Assembly: GCA_934402125.1 (NCBI GenBank)
Contig: CAKRTY010000105.1
Span: 1-6,053 of the forward strand
DNA: 6,053 nucleotides
Origin: an uncultured Anaerosacchariphilus sp.
Lineage (GTDB): Bacteria > Bacillota > Clostridia > Lachnospirales > Lachnospiraceae
Direction: 5' to 3'
Shown here: piece after piece, positions 1 to 5,904 of the stretch
Position numbering within the stretch: position 1 is the stretch's first letter
Layout: each line of letters starts with the position of its first letter
Program-made: the position numbers and the translations under genes
Notes under the pieces: generated by a model
Databases searched by the model: none
The model's input: the letters and a program-made list of their open reading frames with translations, nothing else
Told to the model about the DNA's origin: nothing

Positions 1-3000
1 ACGTAACCTTATCGCTCACCTGTCCGTCCGGATACTGCTTCTTCAGTTCCACCGCATCCGGCTGCTTGGTTTCATAGCCTTCCTTGAGATACAGGTTATC
101 ATGATACCCTTTTGGGCTAACCAGCTCCCGCAGGGTATAGGTCTTGCCAACCTCCAGGCCGCGGATCACCTGCTGGTCACTATGGGTGGTCAGCAGCGTG
201 GTAAAGGAATTGCCATCCTCATCCAGAAGCTCCAGGGTTGCTCCATCCAGTTCCTGCTCGGTAAAATAATCCATTACCTGAATCTGTACCTGCACCGGAG
301 CATTCTTGACCGTTTCTGAAATCTCAATCACTTCTCTCTGATCCTCCCGGTAGGAAGCGTCCACCATTACTTTCTCTTTCGTGGTCGTATATCCCATCGG
401 CGCTTTCAGTTCTTTTACATAATACTGTCCCAGTGGTAAATCCGATGCAAAGACTGCTTTCTGCACCTCTCCGCTTTCATCCACGGTAGTCTCTGCCGTC
501 GCTATCAATGTTCCTGCTTTTAACACTACTTTATCCTTATAATTCTTGATATCTTCCGCTGCATAGAGGCCAAACACGGCGCCTGCCAGCGGCTCTTTCT
601 GTTCTGCGTCCAGCTTTTCAACCGCAATCGCTGCCTTCTGGCGGGGATTCTCGAAGCTGCTGTCCCGGTAAATCACCGGAACCTTCTGGCCTGCATAGGC
701 AATCTCCACCTCCCGGGGCTTCGCATTTTCCGGACTCATAGCAAATCCATATCCGGCCCTGATCTGGGTAATGGTATACCTGCCAAGGGGCAGTCCTTTG
801 GCCACCTCGGTTCCTTCCCAGTCCTCCTGTCCGGTCCAGGTCTGGCCCTCTGCATTCGTGGTCAGGGTTGTGACCAGATCACCTTTGGAGAACAGCTTGC
901 TTGCATTCACTCCGCCCTCCGGACTGTAGATATCTTCCGCTGCCCGGATCTCATACTCCGCACCCTCAATCGGCTGCAGCTCATAGGAAAAGCGATAATC
1001 CCGGTATTCACTCAGCTCCTTCTCTGTCAGCCCATCCTCATCCGGAGTGTCCAGGCCAATCAGGCCCTTTACATAGTAGCCGAAGAAGTTCTGAATCGTA
1101 TCCCCAAGCCTTTCCAGAATCGTTGCGCCGTCCTGCTTCGCAGACACCAGCTGCTCACCCTCTTCGTAAATGGAAATCTTGCCAATAGCCGGAGTATTCT
1201 GCTGGGCCGCCACTGTCACAAAGGCATCTGCATCCCGGTCATAGACTGCCTCCTCAGAAGACACCACGACCTTCACAGTGCTATTCTCTACCTTGTCCCA
1301 GGCTCCCGTCCCTTCTGTCTCGTAAAAGGTATGGTTCCCGTCTGCAATCGTAGCTCTCTTGGCAATCACACCCTCATGGCCTGCCAGCACATATCCTTCC
1401 GGTGCAGCTACCTCTTCCAGGGTATAGGTTCCTGCCGGAAGTGCTGCCGGGGTATCCACATACACATTTCCACTTAACTCAGCCCGTGCAATCTTCCGTG
1501 TCACAAACGGGTTCTCCGCTGTTCCCATCAGCTCACCCTGGCTGGACTGCACCACCAGATCGCCGTATTTCTTCTGATACTCTCTTTTCTGGTCGGAACT
1601 CCACTCGGCACTACAATAGGCAAACCAGGCTCCGTCTGTATCGTGAATCACATAGCCTGCGCCGGGCTTCAACACCCTCTTGTGGCTGTTCGCATCCTGC
1701 TTGCGGATCCGGATTAACGAAGTAATCGGCTTGTCCACCGCAATCACCAGGTCATCCAGCGGCTGACCCTGGCCGTCCCCTTTTTTCTCGCCATCCTGGT
1801 CATCACCCATTACATTCAGTACAAAGGGTCTGGTGGCAATCTTGTTTTCCGGTGTGGTGGTCTCTACCACCAGATACCGTCCATAGGGCAGCTCCGATGT
1901 GGTTACCACTCCCTTGCTGTCACTGACCATCTCCGATACCAGGTAGGCATGTTCTCCCTCTGCATGATAGCTGGTCCCATCCTTATACAGTACGGATTTT
2001 GTAAGCCAGCCATTTACCACATCGTCACTGTCCGCATCTGCATAGACCGTGGCCGGTCTCTGCTGGCGCATGGCATCATAGTCCAGGGTGGCCGGGTTCC
2101 GGAAATCGTCGATGATGGCCTGGGGCAGCTCTGCGTCTGACAGCCCTGCATACTTGCCGCCTGCCAGTTCAGATACCAGATAGACGGAGAACTTCGCTCC
2201 TGCCACTGCCTCAAAGGAGCTCTGCTTATCGGTTCCCGTTACCTTATAAAAGCTCAGTGCCTGCTTCTTTACCTGCTCCGTCACTGTATCGGTTCCTGCC
2301 GTGGTGTTCTTAAGTTCTGCTTTAAAAATGCCATCCTTTTCATCCGTCAGCTCCAATGCACAGGCTTTCACCGGATATTTCACCGGGTCAAGCAGATACC
2401 CTTTGGAAGCCTGGATTTCCTGCACATACCACAGGTCTCCTACTACATAGACGCCAGCAAAATCGAAGTGTCCTGTCTCATCGGTCGTTGCCCTGGCAAT
2501 CAGCTTGTCCCCGTCATACAGCCCATAGACCGCTCCGGCCAGTGTGGCATCGCCCTGGCTTATGCCTGCCGCAAGGGCTTCCTCATCCTCCTTCAACAGG
2601 GCATTGTCCGGCTCTGCTTTTCCGGAAAAGCTCCACTTTTTCAGCGCATTTTCAAATGTTACTTTGGAAGTATTCCCTTTGTGGGCTGCATCGTCATACG
2701 TTACCGTAACCATCTGACTCTCCGGAATCACATACTGGTATAGCTCCTGGGAAACCTGTGCCTTACACTCTGCATCTGCCGGAACTGCCGAAGCCTTAAT
2801 CTCCTCTACCTGATAGATTCCTATCGGTACGTTCGCAAAGGTCAGTCTTCCATCTTTATCCGTTACCCCGTACTTCAGCACCGAAATACCGGAATCCGAT
2901 GTCCCGCTTAATTTATATGCGAAGCCTGCCAGCCCATCATTGTAATGATATTCTTTTTCAGCCGCTGCATTATAAGCATCCTCCGGCGCTTTCTCAATTT

Positions 3001-3304
3001 TCTTGGTCAGATCCACATTTCCTGTCTTATAGATATTATTCACAGAATAGATACTTGTCTGGTTCGGCTCCACGTTCACAACCCCGGAAGCCGGTACATC
3101 CCAGTAGGATGCAGTCCCGTTTTCGGTTACTGTATAAGTTCCCATCGGTACGCGCGTGAAAGATGCAACGCCAGACGTATTTGTCATAACTGTCTGATTA
3201 ATAGTATCGCCATAAGCCGAGGTTCCGGTCAGTGTCATGGTAAATCCGGCAAGGGAAGCCGCATAGCTACTTGGATTGGTGATACTTTTCACTACATTCA
3301 GATC
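1..3304 (-). repeat. Array of about eight divergent Cna-B-type modules (residues 432 to beyond 1532)
   Basis: Approximate modules, with the candidate Lys / Glu / Asn(Asp) isopeptide triad read by eye: A 432-525 (K437/E492/N521), B 527-651 (K532 or K533/E598 or E599/N650), C 655-765 (K660/E727/N764), D 781-955 (K785/E912/D955, possibly Lys-Asp type), E 960-1105 (K966/E1062/N1105), F 1136-1320 (K1140/Q1278/N1317, catalytic Glu replaced), G 1322-1433 (K1328/E1396/N1432), H from 1434 (no Lys at the expected position, E1491, end outside window). The modules are strongly diverged in sequence, so the array is old and not a recent DNA-level tandem duplication. Modules D and F carry long insertions. 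Confidence 0.75.
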
Positions 3305-4597
3305 ACCATAACCTTTCAGTAGCTTTCCATCTACGCCTACACTGGATAGTTCAATGGAATAATACTCGCAGCCGTGGTAACTCACGCGAAAAGGTGCTGA
3401 CGGTTCCGCATGAAATGCCACTCCCACACTCATGCTGTAGTCCGTCCGGTCATCATCGACTGTTCCTGTAACATACTGCCCCTTCCAACGCATAGTAGTG
3501 TTATCCGACGTATAGTAACCTCTTGCTCCCGTCTTACCACAGATACCCTCGCCTCTGTCCAGGTCATGGGCAAACAGATATCCATCTACTGTCAGCTCCT
3601 CGTTGGTTCCGGCCCGGAAGAAATGATACTCCATTTCCACGGTAAAGTCCTGTGGCTCATACCCACACCATGCCGGGGAACCAATGGAAATCAAATCCCT
3701 ACCAAAACTCGTCGCCACAAAGGCCTCTCCTTCGGTAAGCCAGTAATATACCAGCACGTCCGCTTTTACATGCTGACCATCCACATAGCAGCTACCGGAT
3801 TCCGGATATTTAATCCACACATTGCTGTCCTTAGAATGATTAGTCGCATATCTGCCGTCTTTCCAACCAGATCCATATATTGCAGTACTCTTCTTACCCT
3901 GGTAAATGATGCCAGCCCCGTACTCCGAGGGGATACTATAAATATCGCCTGTATTCGCAAGAGAGACAGGGTCAACATAGCTTGCAAAAAAAGCTCCTGC
4001 AGCCTCCAGCTTACGCATGTCCACCTGTTCCTGATGCTCTTCGTCCAGGGATTCATACAGATCACAAATCTCGGTAAACGTATCATAAAGCGCTGTCAGT
4101 TCGTCCTTATCCATCCACCACAGCTCCGCTTCTTCTGGAAAGGCCTCTACCATTTCCTTCAGGCGAGCTACTTTTTCCTCGTCTGTCTCCTGAAGTTCCA
4201 TAACCTCTTCCTGCTTCACTGCTTCTTCCGACACAACTATATCCTCACTGCCAGAGTTTATCAGCGTTTCTTTTTCCGTCTCTTCTACTGAATCCACAGT
4301 CTCAGTCTCTGCCTCTTCCTTTGAACCCTCTTCTCTTTTCTGCTCTTTCTCAGCTACAGACACATCTCCCCCGATATTCTCTGTACCCTTTTCCTCTTCC
4401 TGAGTCCGCCCAATATCCTTCGCTTCCCCGGAAATCTCCATAATCACATTTCCTGAAGTATCCGCTTCTGACATATCTGACGCTTCTATCTGCTTCTCTC
4501 CGCTTGAAGCGTATGCTACCGTCGGGAACGCGCTTGACAGCAAGTTCACGCACATGACTATTGCCAGAACTAATGTTATGATTCTTTTAAAATCCAT
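1..4597 (-). CDS. Giant secreted Cna-B/SpaA-repeat surface protein (adhesin or pilin-like), 3' end outside window
   Basis: The frame is open without a stop for 1532 codons and leaves the window at base 1. The ATG at 4597 has a strong GGGAGG site 6 nt upstream. Residues 1-30 form a signal peptide: basic MDFKR, a hydrophobic core, then a likely cut after AYA. Residues 38-140 are Glu-rich low complexity, 140-205 are probably helical, 215-425 form a Cys-containing ectodomain, and 432 onward hold about eight Cna-B-type modules. The modules show the family's Y-x-V-x-E strand and FxN end motif. Cna-B domains are rigid stalk modules locked by Lys-Asn or Lys-Asp isopeptide bonds, so the protein probably projects from the cell wall as an adhesin or pilus-like fibre. 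A C-terminal sorting signal (LPXTG or similar) would be expected outside the window. It is a separate unit from the upstream xre operon, with a terminator between them. The family is clear; the ligand is unknown. Confidence 0.93.
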   Translation of the reverse strand, partial: MDFKRIITLVLAIVMCVNLLSSAFPTVAYASSGEKQIEASDMSEADTSGNVIMEISGEAKDIGRTQEEEKGTENIGGDVSVAEKEQKREEGSKEEAETETVDSVEETEKETLINSGSEDIVVSEEAVKQEEVMELQETDEEKVARLKEMVEAFPEEAELWWMDKDELTALYDTFTEICDLYESLDEEHQEQVDMRKLEAAGAFFASYVDPVSLANTGDIYSIPSEYGAGIIYQGKKSTAIYGSGWKDGRYATNHSKDSNVWIKYPESGSCYVDGQHVKADVLVYYWLTEGEAFVATSFGRDLISIGSPAWCGYEPQDFTVEMEYHFFRAGTNEELTVDGYLFAHDLDRGEGICGKTGARGYYTSDNTTMRWKGQYVTGTVDDDRTDYSMSVGVAFHAEPSAPFRVSYHGCEYYSIELSSVGVDGKLLKGYGDLNVVKSITNPSSYAASLAGFTMTLTGTSAYGDTINQTVMTNTSGVASFTRVPMGTYTVTENGTASYWDVPASGVVNVEPNQTSIYSVNNIYKTGNVDLTKKIEKAPEDAYNAAAEKEYHYNDGLAGFAYKLSGTSDSGISVLKYGVTDKDGRLTFANVPIGIYQVEEIKASAVPADAECKAQVSQELYQYVIPESQMVTVTYDDAAHKGNTSKVTFENALKKWSFSGKAEPDNALLKEDEEALAAGISQGDATLAGAVYGLYDGDKLIARATTDETGHFDFAGVYVVGDLWYVQEIQASKGYLLDPVKYPVKACALELTDEKDGIFKAELKNTTAGTDTVTEQVKKQALSFYKVTGTDKQSSFEAVAGAKFSVYLVSELAGGKYAGLSDAELPQAIIDDFRNPATLDYDAMRQQRPATVYADADSDDVVNGWLTKSVLYKDGTSYHAEGEHAYLVSEMVSDSKGVVTTSELPYGRYLVVETTTPENKIATRPFVLNVMGDDQDGEKKGDGQGQPLDDLVIAVDKPITSLIRIRKQDANSHKRVLKPGAGYVIHDTDGAWFAYCSAEWSSDQKREYQKKYGDLVVQSSQGELMGTAENPFVTRKIARAELSGNVYVDTPAALPAGTYTLEEVAAPEGYVLAGHEGVIAKRATIADGNHTFYETEGTGAWDKVENSTVKVVVSSEEAVYDRDADAFVTVAAQQNTPAIGKISIYEEGEQLVSAKQDGATILERLGDTIQNFFGYYVKGLIGLDTPDEDGLTEKELSEYRDYRFSYELQPIEGAEYEIRAAEDIYSPEGGVNASKLFSKGDLVTTLTTNAEGQTWTGQEDWEGTEVAKGLPLGRYTITQIRAGYGFAMSPENAKPREVEIAYAGQKVPVIYRDSSFENPRQKAAIAVEKLDAEQKEPLAGAVFGLYAAEDIKNYKDKVVLKAGTLIATAETTVDESGEVQKAVFASDLPLGQYYVKELKAPMGYTTTKEKVMVDASYREDQREVIEISETVKNAPVQVQIQVMDYFTEQELDGATLELLDEDGNSFTTLLTTHSDQQVIRGLEVGKTYTLRELVSPKGYHDNLYLKEGYETKQPDAVELKKQYPDGQVSDKVT
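3323..3955 (-). other. N-terminal ectodomain of the surface protein (about residues 215-425)
   Basis: This segment lies between the helical linker and the first Cna-B module and shows no Cna-B signature. It is rich in aromatic and beta-prone residues and has four cysteines at about residues 270, 311, 353 and 410. A segment around residues 335-362 (GYLFAHDLDRGEG, then RGYYTSDN) resembles the beta-sandwich N-terminal domain often found ahead of Cna-B stalks in clostridial proteins; that resemblance is from memory, not a search. By position it is the most likely ligand-binding tip. I see no convincing thioester-domain Cys/Gln motif pair. Confidence 0.5.
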
Positions 4598-4814
4598 TTT
4601 CTTCCTCCCTTCGTAATCATCTAAACTTTTTCACTTGTCCCTGTCCTCTCACTTCTCCATCTGAACACTCACCTCTTTCCATGAGATTTTCCTATCCGTC
4701 CTAACGCTCCTTTCCCCGCTGGGCCTGTAATCATTGTAGATTTATGAGGATTTCAATTTTATACCGCAATCCACGCATTTCTACGTGTCTGCCACGCGCC
4801 CTATTTCAGTTCAT
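4598..4814 (-). promoter_or_regulatory. 5' region of the surface-protein gene; ribosome binding site clear, promoter not certain
   Basis: About 217 bases separate the terminator from the surface-protein ATG. The ribosome binding site GGAGG at 4608-4604 fixes the start. An AT-rich patch around 4735-4765 contains TATAAA, TTGAAA and TACAAT elements on the minus strand, but none pairs with a partner at 16-18 bp, so the promoter is not assigned. The octamer ATGATTAC (minus strand) occurs twice, at 4734-4727 and 4620-4613. I recognise no riboswitch. A 21-codon minus-strand ORF at 4682-4617 could be a leader peptide but has no support beyond a weak AGGA upstream. Confidence 0.4.
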
Positions 4815-4847
4815 AAAAAAAGGAACAGACCCATTCCGATCTGTTCC
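4815..4847 (-). terminator. Rho-independent terminator of the com-like/xre operon
   Basis: Reading the minus strand, GGAACAGA (4847-4840) pairs perfectly with TCTGTTCC (4829-4822) across a 10-nt loop and is followed at once by seven T (4821-4815). It lies 22 bases after the xre stop codon. It ends that transcript and makes the downstream surface-protein gene a separate transcription unit. Confidence 0.9.
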
Positions 4848-4868
4848 CTGTCATCTTCTTACTATATC

Positions 4869-5228
4869 TCATCCTACTTTTTCTAATATCTCCACCTTTT
4901 CCAGATTTTCCAACATTCCCTGAAGCACACTTCTGACCAACATTTTCTTCATCTGGGGCAGCTTTTCGATTTGTTTTTCCAAATCCGAAAGCTCTGTCCC
5001 GTTTTCTCCCCTCGTCCTGCTCTCTCCAAATAATAGATAGTCCACCGACGTCCCCAGTGTTTCCGCCATATCCATCAGGATATCCACACTGGTTCCTCTG
5101 TATCCCCTCTCAATATCCGCTACTGACCTCCAGGACAGGGCTATCTTTTCCGCAAATGTCTCCTGTGTATATCCACGTATTTTCCTTAATTCCGCAATTC
5201 TCCGACCGCTCTTTTTGTAATCGTACAT
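4869..5228 (-). CDS. XRE/Cro-CI-family helix-turn-helix regulator, 119 aa
   Basis: A small DNA-binding repressor or activator of the HTH_3 (Cro/C1) type. The helix-turn-helix domain spans about residues 8-67: RIAELRKIRGYTQETFAEK is helix 1 and helix 2, SWRSVADIERG is the recognition helix region, and SVDYLLFG is the usual domain end. The C-terminal half (about 75-119) is charged and helical, ending LENLEKVEILEKVG, and may dimerise; it has no LexA/CI-type peptidase or metal site. The ATG at 5228 is chosen because AGGAGG sits 4 nt upstream. The frame stays open to a GTG at 5393, but that start has no good ribosome site and the extra residues do not resemble the family. It is second in an operon with the Com-like gene and is followed by a strong terminator. 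Its targets are unknown; autoregulation is likely by analogy. Confidence 0.9.
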   Translation of the reverse strand: MYDYKKSGRRIAELRKIRGYTQETFAEKIALSWRSVADIERGYRGTSVDILMDMAETLGTSVDYLLFGESRTRGENGTELSDLEKQIEKLPQMKKMLVRSVLQGMLENLEKVEILEKVG

Positions 5229-5398
5229 ACTTCCTCCTCTCCGGGTAAAACCGGTTGGAAGAAACTCATTTTTTTCTGTAATAAATGAAACGCAGAGAAC
5301 ACCCAGTCCTTTCCTACCGGTTGTCCCCTGCGTCTCTGGTGCTTCATTGTCTTTCCATCCGACAATGGCCCTTATCAGGTGGGCCCTATTCACTTACT
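5229..5398 (-). promoter_or_regulatory. 170-bp gap between com-like and xre genes, with a 7-bp hairpin at 5345-5367
   Basis: No second promoter is evident, so xre is probably co-transcribed with the com-like gene. The gap contains a perfect inverted repeat, CATTGTC (5345-5351) and GACAATG (5361-5367), with a 9-nt loop and no T-run, so it is not a classical terminator. The octamer ACCGGTTG occurs twice on the plus strand, at 5250-5257 and 5316-5323. Each copy contains the palindrome ACCGGT. The gap is long for a simple operon, so RNA processing or repressor binding here is possible but unproven. Confidence 0.4.
5233..5238 (-). promoter_or_regulatory. Ribosome binding site that fixes the xre start
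   Basis: AGGAGG on the minus strand lies 4 nt before the ATG at 5228. It decides in favour of the 119-aa form over a 174-aa extension. Confidence 0.85.
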
Positions 5399-5599
5399 TT
5401 AAATCTTCCAGACATCATCCACTGCCTGACTGCGAATCATCGCTTCTGTCATACCTCGCAAAGCCATGACTCTCTTGCATCTACAGCACTTGATTTCCAG
5501 TTCCACACTGCCTGCCAAATAGTCAAACATGTGCTGATTGCATTTTCTACAACGAATCTCAATCCTGCTTCTTTTATCTTTTGTTCCTGTCAATCTCAT
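5399..5599 (-). CDS. Small Com-like zinc-ribbon protein, 66 aa
   Basis: A 66-residue basic protein with two CxxC knuckles, C17-x2-C20 and C38-x2-C41, 17 residues apart, in the pattern IEIRCRKCN...LEIKCCRCKR. This matches the layout of phage Mu Com, a zinc-finger translational activator that binds its target mRNA, and of many Com-like proteins in prophages and conjugative elements. Zinc binding is likely; RNA or DNA binding is inferred. The conserved core ends near residue 47 and the tail (AMIRSQAVDDVWKI) is unassigned. The ATG at 5599 has GGAG only 3 nt upstream. A TTG two codons in (5593) would have a 9-nt spacing and gives a 64-aa form; either could be used. It is first in the operon with xre, behind an SOS-type promoter and a structured leader. 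Confidence 0.75.
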   Translation of the reverse strand: MRLTGTKDKRSRIEIRCRKCNQHMFDYLAGSVELEIKCCRCKRVMALRGMTEAMIRSQAVDDVWKI

Positions 5600-5612
5600 T
5601 CACTCCCGACTA

Positions 5613-5634
5613 TACAAAATCCATCCATTTTGTA
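5613..5634. repeat. Perfect 8-bp inverted repeat next to the com-like start
   Basis: TACAAAAT (5613-5620) and ATTTTGTA (5627-5634) flank the 6-nt CCATCC. It lies just upstream of the com-like ribosome site and well downstream of the promoter. It can act as an RNA hairpin or as an operator for the XRE protein. No T-run follows on either strand, so it is not a normal terminator. Confidence 0.7.
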
Positions 5635-5668
5635 CCTGCTAGGAAAGGGAAATCACCTTTGCAAGTGG

Positions 5669-5717
5669 TATCTGCCAGAAGTTCCGGCGCATAGTTTTCT
5701 CTATGCTCTGGCAGATA
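5669..5717. repeat. Compound inverted repeat: 11-bp outer and 6-bp inner stem with a 9-nt bulge
   Basis: On the plus strand TATCTGCCAGA (5669-5679) pairs perfectly with 5707-5717, and GCATAG (5689-5694) pairs with CTATGC (5701-5706) around a TTTTCT loop. The right arm is 17 continuous bases; the left arm is interrupted by AGTTCCGGC (5680-5688). Seventeen Watson-Crick pairs in 49 bases is far beyond chance in this region. Confidence 0.85.
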
Positions 5718-5767
5718 AATTTAAGCTGATCTGTACCCGTCTTTCTCTTCTCGCTCCTTTCAAAAAT

Positions 5768-5781
5768 CGAATGTATGTTCG
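5768..5781. promoter_or_regulatory. LexA (SOS) box
   Basis: Read on the minus strand, CGAACATACATTCG matches the Bacillus/Clostridium LexA dyad CGAAC-N4-GTTCG at all but one position (A for G). It starts 8 nt after the minus-strand TATAAT, so it covers the expected transcription start. LexA bound there would block the com-like/xre promoter, with release on DNA damage. Confidence 0.75.
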
Positions 5782-5789
5782 TTTTTCTT

Positions 5790-5818
5790 ATTATACTTCT
5801 TACTGACTGTGATTACAA
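5790..5818 (-). promoter_or_regulatory. Sigma-A-type promoter of the com-like/xre operon
   Basis: TTGTAA (5818-5813) is followed by a 17-bp spacer and a perfect TATAAT (5795-5790) on the minus strand. The start point should fall near 5783, at the edge of the LexA box. Confidence 0.8.
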
Positions 5819-5857
5819 GACCTATTTTAAGTATTTTCAAAACCCTTGAATTTCAGA

Positions 5858-5886
5858 TTGCTATTTTGATAATATTTTGATAAAAT
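5858..5886 (+). promoter_or_regulatory. Candidate promoter of the antitoxin gene
   Basis: TTGCTA (5858-5863), 17 bp, TAAAAT (5881-5886). A second candidate is TTGAAT (5846-5851), 16 bp, GATAAT (5868-5873). Both lie in very AT-rich DNA and overlap the 11-bp tandem repeat. The promoter diverges from the SOS-type promoter, with about 40 bp between the two -35 elements. Confidence 0.55.
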
Positions 5887-5894
5887 TAAGATAA
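5862..5894 (+). repeat. Tandem 11-bp repeat (two perfect copies plus one degenerate), likely antitoxin operator
   Basis: TATTTTGATAA occurs twice head to tail (5862-5872, 5873-5883) and is followed by AATTAAGATAA (5884-5894), which matches at 8 of 11 positions. The 11-bp period puts copies on nearly the same face of the helix. It overlaps the candidate promoter. Phd/YefM antitoxins normally repress their own promoter through repeated sites, which fits an operator role. Confidence 0.6.
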
Positions 5895-5904
5895 AATATA
5901 TACC

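Larger units (their letters stand above)
5600..5783 (-). promoter_or_regulatory. Structured 5' leader of the com-like/xre operon (three predicted hairpins)
   Basis: From the expected start near 5783 to the com-like ATG the minus-strand RNA holds no credible ORF but three hairpins. H1 (5717-5669) has an 11-bp outer stem, a 9-nt one-sided bulge and a 6-bp inner stem. H2 (5667-5654) is CACTT/AGGTG closed by a GCAA (GNRA-type) tetraloop. H3 (5634-5613) has perfect 8-bp arms and ends 5 nt before the GGGAG ribosome site. H2 competes with an alternative pairing of AAAGG (5660-5656) with CCTTT downstream. I do not recognise a known riboswitch class. It could be a regulatory leader, a protein-binding RNA or a separate small RNA. 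Confidence 0.5.

Noticed and set aside
1..3304. Recent DNA-level tandem duplication of the Cna-B modules
   Set aside because: The modules share motifs only at protein level; no long near-identical DNA repeats were seen by eye.
3410..4291. Plus-strand open frame of 293 codons
   Set aside because: It lies antisense within the surface-protein gene, whose minus frame has a signal peptide, ribosome site and clear domains; the plus product has no recognisable domain and no good ribosome site.
4617..4682. 21-codon minus-strand ORF in the surface-protein leader (MERGECSDGEV...)
   Set aside because: Only a weak AGGA upstream and no recognisable leader-peptide pattern such as repeated regulatory codons; kept as a possibility only.
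5229..5393. N-terminal extension of the XRE protein from a GTG at 5393
   Set aside because: No ribosome site, the extra 55 residues do not resemble the family, and AGGAGG sits right before the ATG at 5228.
5613..5634. Rho-independent terminator
   Set aside because: A/T-rich stem with no T-run following on either strand.
5669..5717. Integron attC-like site, suggested by the bulged hairpin
   Set aside because: The conserved attC core sequences are not seen at its ends and there is no integron gene nearby.
5285..5806. Plus-strand open frame of 173 codons opposite the com-like gene and control region
   Set aside because: No ribosome site before its ATG, low-complexity Ser/His/Leu-rich product, and it runs across the com-like gene, the hairpins and the SOS box; likely chance.
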